Assembly: GCA_030696505.1 (NCBI GenBank)
Contig: JAUYSD010000056.1
Coordinates: 1 to 48,177 of the forward strand
Direction of reading: 5' to 3'
Source of the DNA: Sulfuritalea sp.
GTDB lineage: Bacteria > Pseudomonadota > Gammaproteobacteria > Burkholderiales > Rhodocyclaceae
Length of the DNA stretch: 48,177 bases
A program made the translations under genes and the position numbers. Below are positions 30,514 to 40,070 of the stretch, one piece after another. Every line of letters starts with the position of its first letter. Position 1 is the first letter of the stretch. The notes beneath the pieces are model-generated. The model ran no database searches. It saw only the letters and a list, made by a program, of their open reading frames with translations, and was not told the origin of the DNA.

Positions 30514-33500
30514 CCCGCCGGCGCCGCGTCCAGACCCTCGCCGCCCAGGGCCATCAGGCTGGCATTGCCGCCTGCGGCCGCCGTATTGATGCTGACCAGG
30601 CGTTCGACCAGCATGCGGTACAGAGGGTACAGCGCGCTGCTTGCGCCGGGCTGGAACACGGGTATCAAAGGTCCCGGCGTATCGGCCAGGCGCGGCCGCC
30701 GGGCCGCCGCGCCGAGGTCGCGGCTCAGCAGCACGCCCGCCAGGCCAAGACAATCCACCTGCGGCAGGAATTCGATCCGCATCGCCAGTTCCCCGGGCAG
30801 CGCGGCGCGGATGCTCCTGGCCGGCTCACAGTCGACCATCACCGCGCTGCCGTCGACCGCGAGCACCGCAGCAAGCTGGTCGAGCAGCGCTTCTGCGTCG
30901 CACGCCAGGCACAGCAGGCGGCCGCGCGGCTCGAAGCTCAGGGTGTTGCGTTCGCCGGTGGCGCCCGGCAAGTCGAGCCTGACCCCGCGCAGCGACAGTT
31001 CGCCATAACGCGCACAGCATTGCGCCAGGGCCATGCGTGCGTTGGCGGCGGCCCATGCCGCCAGTTGTTGCAGCGCGGACGGCGGCTCGGCGGCAGCGCC
31101 GCCGAGGTCCGCCGGCGCGACCTGCTCGCTGCCCGCCAGCGCATGCAGATACAGCGGCCCGCCGGATTTCGGTCCGGTGCCGGACAGGCCCTCGCCGCCG
31201 AAGGGCTGCACGCCGACCACGGCGCCGATCATGTTGCGATTGACGTAGATGTTGCCGACGCGCGCCGCCTTCACTACTTGCTTGACCGTTTCGTCGATGC
31301 GGCTGTGCACACCCAGGGTCAGGCCGTAGCCGGTGGCGTTGATGGCCGCGACCAGGCCTTCGAGATCGCCGGCGGCGAAGCGCAGCACGTGCAGCACCGG
31401 GCCGAAGACCTCGCCCTGCAGCTCGGCCAGCGCATCGATCTCGATCAGCGTCGGCGCCACGAAGCAGCCGCTGCGGCAGGCCGCCGGCAGGCTGGCCTGC
31501 CACACCGGCCGGCCTTTTTCGCGCATCCGCGCGACATGGTCGAGCAGCGCGTCGCGGGCCTTGCCGTCGATCACCGGGCCGATGTCGGTCGCCAACTGCG
31601 CCGGATTGCCGATCCGCAGTTCCTGCGCGGCGGCCTTCAGCAGCGGCAGCACGCGGTCGGCAATCTCGTGCTGCAGACACAGCACGCGCAAGGCCGAGCA
31701 GCGCTGGCCGGCGCTGTCGAAGGCCGAACTCAGCACGTCCTGCACGACCTGCTCGGGCAGGGCCGAGGAATCGACGATCATTGCGTTCTGGCCGCCGGTT
31801 TCCGCAATCAGGCGCACCTCTTCGCGCCCGGCGATGCGCTGGTTGATCGCCTGCGCCACTTCGGTGGAACCGGTGAATAGCACGCCGCGCACGCGCGGAT
31901 CGGCGACCAGCGCGGCGCCCACGGTTTCACCGCGCCCGGGCAGCAGTTGCAGGACTTGCGGCGGAATGCCGGCCTGGTGCAGCAGTGCCACGGCGAAACA
32001 GGCGATCAGCGGCGTCTGCGCGGCCGGCTTGGCGATCACCGGGCTGCCGGCAGCCAGGGCCGCGCTGACCTGGCCAACGAAGATCGCCAGCGGAAAATTC
32101 CAGGGGCTGATACAGACCACCGGCCCCGTCATCGCCTGCGCCGGCTGATGGCGGCCACCGTCGAGTTGCGCGGCGTAGTAGCGGCAGAAATCCACCGCTT
32201 CGCGGATTTCGGCCAGGCCGTTGCTCCAGGTCTTGCCGGCTTCGCGGATGCACAGGCTCAACAGTTGCATGCGTTGCGCTTCGAACAGGTCGGCGGCGCG
32301 CAGCAGCGCCGCCGCGCGCGTGACCGGCGGCGTGCGTGCCCAGTCCGCGGCGCAGGATGCGGCGGTCGCCAGCGCCAGTTCGACCATCGCGGCATCGGCC
32401 TTGACCACCGCGCCGACTTGGTCTGCAGGGTCGGCCGGATTCAGCACCGGCAGGGGCTGCCCACTGGCGGGGCTGGCGGCGGCCGGCAGCGGCCGCGCCA
32501 GCCACTGCTCGCCGGCAAGCTGCGCCAGGCCGGATTCGAGTTCGGCAAGGTGCGCTTCGTCGGCCAGGTCGACCCCGGCCGAGTTGAGCCGCGCGGCGCC
32601 GAATATCCGCGCCGGCAGGGGGATCGCCGGGTGCGGCGCGCCGCCCTGCTGGCTGACGCGGCTCAGCGGATCGGCGAGCAGTTCATCAATCGACACCGAT
32701 TCATCGACAATGCGATTGACGAAGGAACTGTTGGCGCCGTTTTCCAGCAGGCGGCGCACCAGGTAGGGCAGCAGGGTTTCGTGGCTGCCGACCGGGGCAT
32801 AGATGCGGCAGCGCCTGCCGCCGTTCTCGACCGCGACCAGATGATCGTAGAGCGCCTCGCCCATGCCGTGCAGGCACTGGAATTCGTAGTCCTCGATGCC
32901 TTGCCGGTGCGCCATCTGCATCACGGCGGCGACGGTCTGCGCATTGTGGGTGGCGAACTGCGGATAGATCGCGTCCGGCGCCGCCAGCATGCGGTCGGCG
33001 CAGGCCAGGTAGGACAGATCGGTATGGGCCTTGCGCGTGAATACCGGATAGTCGGCGAGGCCGTCGACCTGGGCGCGCCGGATTTCGCTGTCCCAGTAGG
33101 CGCCCTTGACCAGGCGCAGCATGATGCGCCGCCGATTTCGCCGCGCCAGTTCGATCAGCCAGTCGACGACGTGGATGCCGCGCTTCTGGTAGGCCTGGAC
33201 CACGAAACCGAGACCGTCCCAGCCGGCCAGATCGCGGTCGGCGGCGAGGGATTCGAGCAGGTCGAGCGAGAGTTCGAGGCGCTCGGCTTCTTCGGCATCG
33301 ATGTTGAGCCCGATGCCGTAGCGCTTTGCCAGCAGCATCAGGGATTTCAGCGCCGGCCCGAGTTCCGTCATGACGCGCGCCTTCTGGCTGCGCTGGTAGC
33401 GCGGGTGCAGGGCCGAAAGCTTGACCGAGATGCCGGCCCCGGCTACCACGCCGCGCCCGCCGGCGGCAGTGCCGATGGCATGGATCGCGTTCTCGTAGGC

Positions 33501-34130
33501 GCGCCGGTAACGCTCGGCATCGGCGGCGCAAAGTGCCGCCTCGCCGAGCATGTCGAAGGAATGGGTGTAGCCGCCGGCTTCCCTGGCGGCGGCCTGCGCC
33601 AGCGCCTCGGCTATGGTCTTGCCGGCAACGAATTGCCTTGCCAGCAGAGCCATCGCATAAGCCACGCCGCGGCGCACCAAAGGCTCGCCGCCGCGGTGCA
33701 GCAGCCCGCCCAGCGCCTGGCCGAGGACGCCGTGCGAGGGTGCGGCGACCAGTTTGCCGCCGAGCAGCAAAGCCCAACTGGCGGCATTGACGAACAACGA
33801 GCGCTGGCCGCCGAGGTGCGCTTGCCAGTCGCCGTGGCTCAGCTTGTCGCGGATCAGGCGATCCGCCGTGGCCGTATCGGGAACGCGCAGCAAGGCCTCG
33901 GCCAGGCACATCAGCGCAATGCCTTCGGGTGTCGATAAGGAGAATTCGTGCATTAGGTGGTCTGCGCCGCCCGCGCCGCGTCGCTGGCTGCGCACCGCCT
34001 CGATCAGGGCTCGCGCCTGCGCCCGCACAGCAGGCACGGAGAGATCCAGGCCGTCCAGTTGCGTCGCCAGCGCCGCCACACAAACGGTTTCGGCGCTCCG
34101 ACAGGCTTCCTTGATTGCGTGTCGCGACAT
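30510..34130 (-). CDS. putA: bifunctional proline dehydrogenase / L-glutamate gamma-semialdehyde dehydrogenase
   Basis: A 1206-aa PutA. It oxidises proline to P5C with FAD (residues about 130-480; MLRLVKGAYWDSEIRRAQ, FATHNAQTVAAVM) and then glutamate semialdehyde to glutamate with NAD (about 540-1000; CISPWNFPLAIF, AETGGQNAMIVD, catalytic Cys in SAGQRCSALRVL). About 200 further residues form the C-terminal ALDH-superfamily-like domain of type-B PutAs, ending SINTAAAGGNASLM. The N-terminal ribbon-helix-helix DNA-binding domain of E. coli PutA is absent, so PutA does not regulate itself here. The start ATG at 34130 is used. The 1622-aa track ORF continues into the divergent region. Divergent from the arginase fusion. 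Confidence 0.95.
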   Translation of the reverse strand: MSRHAIKEACRSAETVCVAALATQLDGLDLSVPAVRAQARALIEAVRSQRRGAGGADHLMHEFSLSTPEGIALMCLAEALLRVPDTATADRLIRDKLSHGDWQAHLGGQRSLFVNAASWALLLGGKLVAAPSHGVLGQALGGLLHRGGEPLVRRGVAYAMALLARQFVAGKTIAEALAQAAAREAGGYTHSFDMLGEAALCAADAERYRRAYENAIHAIGTAAGGRGVVAGAGISVKLSALHPRYQRSQKARVMTELGPALKSLMLLAKRYGIGLNIDAEEAERLELSLDLLESLAADRDLAGWDGLGFVVQAYQKRGIHVVDWLIELARRNRRRIMLRLVKGAYWDSEIRRAQVDGLADYPVFTRKAHTDLSYLACADRMLAAPDAIYPQFATHNAQTVAAVMQMAHRQGIEDYEFQCLHGMGEALYDHLVAVENGGRRCRIYAPVGSHETLLPYLVRRLLENGANSSFVNRIVDESVSIDELLADPLSRVSQQGGAPHPAIPLPARIFGAARLNSAGVDLADEAHLAELESGLAQLAGEQWLARPLPAAASPASGQPLPVLNPADPADQVGAVVKADAAMVELALATAASCAADWARTPPVTRAAALLRAADLFEAQRMQLLSLCIREAGKTWSNGLAEIREAVDFCRYYAAQLDGGRHQPAQAMTGPVVCISPWNFPLAIFVGQVSAALAAGSPVIAKPAAQTPLIACFAVALLHQAGIPPQVLQLLPGRGETVGAALVADPRVRGVLFTGSTEVAQAINQRIAGREEVRLIAETGGQNAMIVDSSALPEQVVQDVLSSAFDSAGQRCSALRVLCLQHEIADRVLPLLKAAAQELRIGNPAQLATDIGPVIDGKARDALLDHVARMREKGRPVWQASLPAACRSGCFVAPTLIEIDALAELQGEVFGPVLHVLRFAAGDLEGLVAAINATGYGLTLGVHSRIDETVKQVVKAARVGNIYVNRNMIGAVVGVQPFGGEGLSGTGPKSGGPLYLHALAGSEQVAPADLGGAAAEPPSALQQLAAWAAANARMALAQCCARYGELSLRGVRLDLPGATGERNTLSFEPRGRLLCLACDAEALLDQLAAVLAVDGSAVMVDCEPARSIRAALPGELAMRIEFLPQVDCLGLAGVLLSRDLGAAARRPRLADTPGPLIPVFQPGASSALYPLYRMLVERLVSINTAAAGGNASLMALGGEGLDAAPAG

Positions 34131-34230
34131 GGGCGACTCCCGTAGACCGGCATGGAGATGCGAGGCGTTCGCCCGGGGCGATTTGACTGGCACGACTGCC
34201 CCCGCATCGAACGTCCCGCAGCGATTGCTG

Positions 34231-34248
34231 TCTACATAGTTTAGTAGA
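34231..34248. promoter_or_regulatory. inverted repeat between putA and the arginase-OAT fusion
   Basis: TCTACATAGTTTAGTAGA has TCTAC/GTAGA arms in the middle of the 195-bp divergent region, in an AT-rich patch where both promoters should lie. It is a candidate operator for a proline/arginine regulator (PutR/Lrp-like), which is not encoded in the window. Confidence 0.35.
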
Positions 34249-34325
34249 ACCCGCCGTCCGCACGCAGCGATCGACGCATGCCAGCGCCGGGCGACGATTG
34301 GCCGGCAGCATCCTGGGAGATGGTC

Positions 34326-36434
34326 ATGAACGACAAGGTCATCGCTAAGCAACGCCCGGTGCGTCTGATCGGCGTGGTCAGCGGGTTCGGGGTACCGCCG
34401 CGAACGCGTAACGGCAGCATGCGTGCGGCGGCGGCGCTGGAACTCGCCGACGCCGGCGGCGGGATGCGCAGGAACGGCATCGATTGCGCATGGGACGGGC
34501 TCATCGCGCCGACGACCGAGCGGGATCTGCCGCCGGATGTCGCATTGCGCCGGCTCTGCGATCAGGTCGCCGAGCGCGTCGCGGCCTGCGTCGACAGCGG
34601 CGCCCTGCCGGTCGTGGTCAGCGGCGATCATGCGCTGGCGGTCGGCACCTGGCAGGGGGTGGCGCGGGCGCTCGGCAAGCCACCCGGCATGCTCTGGATC
34701 GATGCCCATCTCGATGCGCATACCGAAATCACCAGTCCCAGCGGCAATCCGCACGGCATGCCGCTGGCGGCGCTGCTGGGGCGCGGCCCCAATCCCTGGC
34801 AAAGCCCGCAGGCGGCGCTGGACGCGGCGCGCTGCTGCGTCTTCGGCGCGCGCAGCTACGAGGATTCCGAAATGCGCCTGCTGCAGGAACTCGGCGTGCA
34901 TGTCGTGGATATGGAGCAGATTCGTCGGCGCGGTCTGCGGTCGGCGCTGGACGTGGCGCTGGCCCATGTCGGCGGCGGCAGTTTCGGCATTTCGATCGAT
35001 CTCGACGCGGTCGATCCGGGCGATGCACCCGGGGTCAATACGCCCAGCGCGGGCGGCCTGGACGGCGCCGCCCTGGCCGATGCCCTGCGCAGCCTGGCCC
35101 GCAAGCCGCAACTCGCCGCGCTCGAGATCGCCGAGTACAACCCGGAACGCGACGTCGCCGGCCGTACCGCGCGCTTGGCGGCGCGCCTGCTCGAAGCGCT
35201 GAGCGCGCCGGACGGCGACGAGTGCCGGCGGATCGAGGCCGGCAGCGGCGCGCACAACTATGCGCCGCTGCCGGTGGTGCTGACGCGCGGCGAGGGCATT
35301 CACGTCTGGGATACGGCGGGCAAGCGCTACATCGACATGATGTCGGCCTATTCGGCGGTGAGCCTGGGGCACGGCCATCCGCTACTGGTGGCCGCGCTGA
35401 CGGAACAGGCGCAACGTCTGGCAGTGACCTCGCGGGCCTTCTACAACGACCGCTTGCCGCTGCTGCTGGCGCGCCTGTGCGCGGTGTTCGGCTACGAGGC
35501 CGCGCTGCCGGTCAATACCGGGCTGGAGGCGGTGGAAACCGCGCTCAAGGCGGCGCGCAAATGGGGTTACCGGCATAAGGGCGTTGCCGCCGACCAGGCC
35601 GAGATCATCGCCTGCGCGGGTAATTTCCATGGACGCTCGATCGCGATCATCGGCATGTCCTCGGAGGCCCAGTACCGCGACGGCTTCGGCCCGTTTGCGC
35701 CGGGCTTCAGGCTGGTCGCCTACGGCGACGCCGAGGCGCTCGAAGCTGCGATAGGCCCCGATACCGTGGCCTTCCTGGTGGAACCGGTGCAGGGCGAGGG
35801 CGGCATCGTCGTGCCGCCCGACGGCTATTTGCGCCGCTGCGCCGAAATCTGCCGGCGTCACGGCGTGCTGCTGATCTGCGACGAGGTGCAGACCGGCCTC
35901 GGCCGTACCGGCAAGCTGCTGGCCTCCTGGCACGAGAATGTGCGGCCCGACGGGGTGATCCTGGGCAAGGCACTGGGCGGCGGCCTGCTGCCGGTGTCGG
36001 CTTTTCTCGCCGACCGCGAGTTGATGGACGTGTTCACGCCCGGCGACCATGGCAGCACCTTCGGCGGCAATGCCTTGGCGGCCGCGGTGGCCCTGGTCGC
36101 CCTCGACCTGATCGTCGAGCTGGACCTTTCGGCGCATTCGGCGCTGCTCGGCGAGCATCTGCTGGCGCGGCTGCGCGCCTTGCGCCATCCGGCGATACGC
36201 GCGGTGCGCGGGCGCGGACTGTTTGCCGGGATCGAACTCGACCCCGCCATACTCGACGCGCACACCGCCTGCCTGCGCCTGCTCGATGCCGGCGTGCTGA
36301 CCAAGGATACCCACGGCACGGTGATCCGGATCGCGCCGCCGCTTATCATCGACATGGCCCAACTCGACGACGCGATCGACCGCATCGCCGCCGTGCTGCA
36401 GCAGATGCCGGCGGACCAGGCGCTTGCGGCCTGA
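34326..36434 (+). CDS. arginase-ornithine aminotransferase fusion protein
   Basis: A 702-aa fusion of two complete enzymes. Residues 1-305 are a ureohydrolase: VVVSGDHAL, WIDAHLDAHTE, SGNPHGMPLA, SIDLDAVDPGDAPGVNTP and EIAEYNPERD hold all the arginase Mn ligands. Residues 315-702 are a class-III aminotransferase of ornithine aminotransferase type: NTGLEAVETALKAARKWGY, ICDEVQTGLGRTGK and the PLP lysine in ILGKALGGGLLP. Together they would convert arginine to ornithine and urea, then ornithine to glutamate semialdehyde. GGGAGA precedes the ATG at 34326. I see no frameshift at the join (RRIEAGSGAHNYAPLPVVL). The next ALDH gene starts 9 bp later. Confidence 0.9.
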   Translation: MNDKVIAKQRPVRLIGVVSGFGVPPRTRNGSMRAAAALELADAGGGMRRNGIDCAWDGLIAPTTERDLPPDVALRRLCDQVAERVAACVDSGALPVVVSGDHALAVGTWQGVARALGKPPGMLWIDAHLDAHTEITSPSGNPHGMPLAALLGRGPNPWQSPQAALDAARCCVFGARSYEDSEMRLLQELGVHVVDMEQIRRRGLRSALDVALAHVGGGSFGISIDLDAVDPGDAPGVNTPSAGGLDGAALADALRSLARKPQLAALEIAEYNPERDVAGRTARLAARLLEALSAPDGDECRRIEAGSGAHNYAPLPVVLTRGEGIHVWDTAGKRYIDMMSAYSAVSLGHGHPLLVAALTEQAQRLAVTSRAFYNDRLPLLLARLCAVFGYEAALPVNTGLEAVETALKAARKWGYRHKGVAADQAEIIACAGNFHGRSIAIIGMSSEAQYRDGFGPFAPGFRLVAYGDAEALEAAIGPDTVAFLVEPVQGEGGIVVPPDGYLRRCAEICRRHGVLLICDEVQTGLGRTGKLLASWHENVRPDGVILGKALGGGLLPVSAFLADRELMDVFTPGDHGSTFGGNALAAAVALVALDLIVELDLSAHSALLGEHLLARLRALRHPAIRAVRGRGLFAGIELDPAILDAHTACLRLLDAGVLTKDTHGTVIRIAPPLIIDMAQLDDAIDRIAAVLQQMPADQALAA

Positions 36435-36443
36435 CCCGATGTC

Positions 36444-37964
36444 ATGACCAGCGTCGACGAAAAGGACATTCTGCAATGCCTGGGCATCGTCGGCAGCCTG
36501 GCCGCGGGCAATGCCGGCTTTGCCTCGGAAAACCCGGCAACCGGCAGGGTGATCGCCCGGGTTCGCCGTGCCGCCAGCGCCAACTATGAGGCGACCGTGA
36601 CGGCGGCCGCGGCTGCTTTCGTGAAATGGCGCGAGGTACCGGCGCCGCAACGCGGCGCGCTGGTGCGCGCCCTGGGCGAGGAACTGCGGCGGCACAAGGA
36701 TCTGCTCGGCAGCCTGATCTCGCTCGAAACCGGGAAGATCAAGGCCGAAGGCGACGGCGAGGTGCAGGAAATGATCGACATTGCCGATTTCGCCGTCGGC
36801 CTTTCGCGCCAGTTGTATGGTCGCAGCATGCATTCGGAGCGCCGGCAGCACCGGATGTTCGAGCAGTGGCTCCCGCTGGGTCCGGTCGGCGTGATCACCG
36901 CGTTCAATTTTCCCGCCGCCGTCTGGGCGTGGAACGCGCTGATCGCCGCGGTCTGCGGCGACACGGTGGTGTGGAAGCCGAGTCCGAAGGCGCCATTGAC
37001 GGCGCTGGCGATTCATCGTCTGGCATGCGAAGTGGCGCGGCAGCATGATGCCGCGGATGTCTTCGGCCTGCTGCTGTCCGACCGGCCGCAGCTCGGTGAG
37101 CGGATGGCGGCCGACCCGCGCCTGCCCTTGCTCTCCTTCACCGGGTCGTCCGCCGTCGGCCGTCGCGTGGCGCAGACCGTGGCGGCGCGTTTCGGCCGCA
37201 GCCTGCTCGAATGCTCGGGCAACAACGCGGTGATCGTCGATGAAAGCGCCGATCTCGATCTGGCGCTGCGTGCCATTCTGTTCGGTGCGGTGGGCACCGC
37301 CGGCCAGCGCTGCACCTCGACGCGCCGCCTGATCGTGCACGAGTCGCGCCATGCCGAAATCGTGCGCCGCCTGCTGGACGCCTACAGCGAGGTCTGCGTC
37401 GGCGATCCGCTGGCTGCCAGCACTCTGATGGGACCGCTGATAGACGAAGCCGCACGAAGCGAATTTGTCGCCGCGGTGGCCGCCGCCGAAGCCTGCGGCG
37501 GCACCGTGCTGTGTGGCGGCTCGGTTCTGGCGCGGCCCGGCTATTTCGTGCGGCCGACGCTGATCGAAGCCGAGAACGAGTGGCCGGTGGTGCAACGCGA
37601 AACCTTCGGCCCCATCCTTTACGTCATGCGCTACCGGGACTTCGAGCAGGCGCTGGCCATGCAGAATGCCGTGCCGCAAGGCTTGTCCTCGGCCTTGTTC
37701 ACGCTCGATCTGCGCCATGCGGAACAATTCCTCGCCGCATCCGGCAGCGATTGCGGCATCGCCAACATCAATCTCGGTACGTCGGGCGCCGAGATCGGCG
37801 GCGCCTTCGGCGGCGAAAAGGAAACCGGTGGCGGCCGCGAGGCAGGCTCGGACGCCTGGAAGGCTTACATGCGTCGACAGACCAATACGATTAATTGGGG
37901 TAGCGATCTGCCGCTTGCTCAGGGAATTGAATTTCTCCCCGGCGGAGTACAACGGAGCCGATAG
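36444..37964 (+). CDS. ALDH7-like (aminoadipate semialdehyde) dehydrogenase
   Basis: A 506-aa aldehyde dehydrogenase. LETGKIKAEGDGEVQEMID, FNFPAAVWAWN, catalytic Glu in LLECSGNNAVIV, catalytic Cys in TAGQRCTSTRRL, and the C-terminal GTSGAEIGGAFGGEKETGGGREAGSDAWK identify the ALDH7/antiquitin group. The group oxidises alpha-aminoadipate semialdehyde, and some members act on related semialdehydes. Encoded 9 bp after the arginase-OAT fusion, so it may oxidise the semialdehyde made by that enzyme, or extend the cluster to lysine catabolism. PutA already supplies P5C dehydrogenase, which favours a distinct substrate. Confidence 0.88.
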   Translation: MTSVDEKDILQCLGIVGSLAAGNAGFASENPATGRVIARVRRAASANYEATVTAAAAAFVKWREVPAPQRGALVRALGEELRRHKDLLGSLISLETGKIKAEGDGEVQEMIDIADFAVGLSRQLYGRSMHSERRQHRMFEQWLPLGPVGVITAFNFPAAVWAWNALIAAVCGDTVVWKPSPKAPLTALAIHRLACEVARQHDAADVFGLLLSDRPQLGERMAADPRLPLLSFTGSSAVGRRVAQTVAARFGRSLLECSGNNAVIVDESADLDLALRAILFGAVGTAGQRCTSTRRLIVHESRHAEIVRRLLDAYSEVCVGDPLAASTLMGPLIDEAARSEFVAAVAAAEACGGTVLCGGSVLARPGYFVRPTLIEAENEWPVVQRETFGPILYVMRYRDFEQALAMQNAVPQGLSSALFTLDLRHAEQFLAASGSDCGIANINLGTSGAEIGGAFGGEKETGGGREAGSDAWKAYMRRQTNTINWGSDLPLAQGIEFLPGGVQRSR

Positions 37965-38076
37965 TAAATTTGGTCGACAAAAAGAGTCAACTTTTGAAAT
38001 CTTTTGGCCGTTGAGCTATCAAAGAAGAGAGATGGAGTCAGCAGGGAACCGCGAATAATCAGAGAGGAGGCGTGTC

Positions 38077-39999
38077 ATGTCGATCTTTGACCGTTATCAG
38101 GGCCGCTACGAATCCGCGCTGGAAGAAGACATGTCGGTCCAGGAGTACCTGGATCTGTGCCGCAACGAACCCGCGGCCTATGTCAGCGTCGCCGAGCGCA
38201 TGCTCGCCGCGATCGGCGAACCCGAACTGGTGGATACGCGGCTCGATCCGCGGCTGTCGCGCATTTTTGCCAACAAGATCATCAAGATCTACCCGGCCTT
38301 CCGCGATTTCTACGGCATGGAAGAGGTGATCGAGAACATCGTCGCCTATATCCGCCATGCGGCCCAGGGCCTAGAAGAGAAGAAGCAGATACTTTATCTG
38401 CTCGGCCCGGTCGGCGGCGGCAAATCCTCGCTCGCCGAGAAGCTGAAATCCCTGATCGAGAAGGAGCCTTTCTATGCCATCAAGGGCTCGCCGGTGCATG
38501 AGTCGCCGCTGGGCCTGTTCAAGCCCGAGGAGGACGGCCCCATTCTCGAAGAGGACTTCGGCATTCCGCGGCGTTACCTGAACACCATCATGTCGCCCTG
38601 GGCGGTCAAGCGCCTGCACGAATTCAACGGCGACATCACCCGGTTCCGCGTGGTCAAGCTGCGGCCTTCGGTACTGCGCCAGATCGCCGTGTCGAAGACC
38701 GAGCCGGGCGATGAGAACAACCAGGACATCTCCTCGCTGGTCGGCAAGATCGACATCCGCAAGCTCGAAGAGTATTCGCAGAACGATCCCGATGCCTACA
38801 GCTACTCGGGCGGGCTGTGCCTGGCCAACCGCGGCCTGCTCGAATTCGTCGAGATGTTCAAGGCGCCGATCAAGGTCCTGCATCCGCTACTGACGGCGAC
38901 CCAGGAAGCCAACTACAAGGGTACCGAGGGCTTCGGCGCGATTCCCTTCGACGGCATGATCCTCGCGCACTCCAACGAGGCGGAGTGGATGGCGTTCAAG
39001 AACAACCGCAACAACGAGGCCTTCCTCGACCGCATCTACATCGTCAAGGTGCCCTACTGCCTGCGCGTCTCCGAAGAGGTCAAGATCTACGAGAAGCTGC
39101 TGGTGAACTCTTCGCTGTCGAAGGCGCCCTGCGCGCCGGACACGCTGCTGATGATGGCGCAGTTCGCCGTGCTGTCGCGCCTCAAGGAGCCGGAAAACTC
39201 GGCGATCTACTCGAAGATGCGCGTCTATGACGGCGAGAACCTCAAGGACACCGACCCCAAGGCCAAGTCCTACCAGGAGTACCGCGACTACGCCGGCGTC
39301 GACGAAGGCATGACCGGCTTGTCCACGCGCTTCGCGTTCAAGATACTGTCCAAGGTGTTCAACTTCGACCATCGCGAGGTGGCCGCCAATCCGGTGCACC
39401 TGATGTACGTGCTGGAGCAGCAGATCGAGCAGGAACAGTTCGCGCCCGAAGTGGAGCAGCGCTACCTCGGCTTCATCAAGGAGTTCCTCGCTCCGCGCTA
39501 TGCGGAATTCATCGGCAAGGAAATCCAGACCGCCTACCTCGAATCGTATTCCGAGTACGGCCAGAACATCTTCGACCGCTACGTCACCTATGCCGACTTC
39601 TGGATTCAGGACCAGGAATTCCGCGATCCGAATACCGGCGAGATCCTTGATCGCAGCGCGCTCAACGACGAACTGGAGAAGATCGAGAAGCCGGCCGGCA
39701 TCAGCAACCCGAAGGACTTCCGCAACGAGGTGGTGAACTTCGTGCTGCGCGCCCGGGCCAAGAACGACGGCATGAATCCGGCCTGGACTTCCTACGAGAA
39801 GCTGCGCGCCGTGATCGAGAAGAAGATGTTCTCCAACACCGAGGAACTGCTGCCGGTGATTTCCTTCAACAACAAGGCCAGCGCCGACGACCAGCGCAAG
39901 CACCAGGATTTCGTCAATCGCATGAAGGCCAAGGGCTACACGGAGAAGCAGGTCCGCCTGCTGGCCGAATGGTATCTGCGCGTGCGCAAGTCGTCCTGA
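38077..39999 (+). CDS. yeaG: PrkA family serine protein kinase (YeaG)
   Basis: A 640-aa PrkA protein of standard length. The N-terminal AAA-type PrkA domain has Walker A GPVGGGKSSLAEKL at about residue 108, and the C-terminal part carries the kinase-like domain. First gene of the prkA-yeaH-spoVR unit, which in E. coli is induced under nitrogen starvation and stationary phase. GAGAGGAGGCG precedes the ATG. The 112 bp upstream is AT-richer than average but I do not see a good sigma-54 or sigma-70 pair. Confidence 0.95.
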   Translation: MSIFDRYQGRYESALEEDMSVQEYLDLCRNEPAAYVSVAERMLAAIGEPELVDTRLDPRLSRIFANKIIKIYPAFRDFYGMEEVIENIVAYIRHAAQGLEEKKQILYLLGPVGGGKSSLAEKLKSLIEKEPFYAIKGSPVHESPLGLFKPEEDGPILEEDFGIPRRYLNTIMSPWAVKRLHEFNGDITRFRVVKLRPSVLRQIAVSKTEPGDENNQDISSLVGKIDIRKLEEYSQNDPDAYSYSGGLCLANRGLLEFVEMFKAPIKVLHPLLTATQEANYKGTEGFGAIPFDGMILAHSNEAEWMAFKNNRNNEAFLDRIYIVKVPYCLRVSEEVKIYEKLLVNSSLSKAPCAPDTLLMMAQFAVLSRLKEPENSAIYSKMRVYDGENLKDTDPKAKSYQEYRDYAGVDEGMTGLSTRFAFKILSKVFNFDHREVAANPVHLMYVLEQQIEQEQFAPEVEQRYLGFIKEFLAPRYAEFIGKEIQTAYLESYSEYGQNIFDRYVTYADFWIQDQEFRDPNTGEILDRSALNDELEKIEKPAGISNPKDFRNEVVNFVLRARAKNDGMNPAWTSYEKLRAVIEKKMFSNTEELLPVISFNNKASADDQRKHQDFVNRMKAKGYTEKQVRLLAEWYLRVRKSS

Positions 40000-40070
40000 A
40001 CTGACGGCAGCGACGTGGCGTCCCGGGACAGCCGGGAGCAGCGGGCAGGCAAACCGAGCGGGAGGGCAGC

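Noticed and set aside
29118-31880. 920-aa plus-strand ORF across the MBL and putA genes
   Set aside because: It runs through two real genes in the wrong frame, has no recognisable domain, and its composition is that of a frame shadow.
34131-35378. N-terminal extension of PutA in the 1622-aa track ORF, possibly a DNA-binding domain
   Set aside because: The extra 416 residues are antisense to the arginase domain and show no ribbon-helix-helix motif. The PutA sequence begins convincingly at the ATG at 34130.
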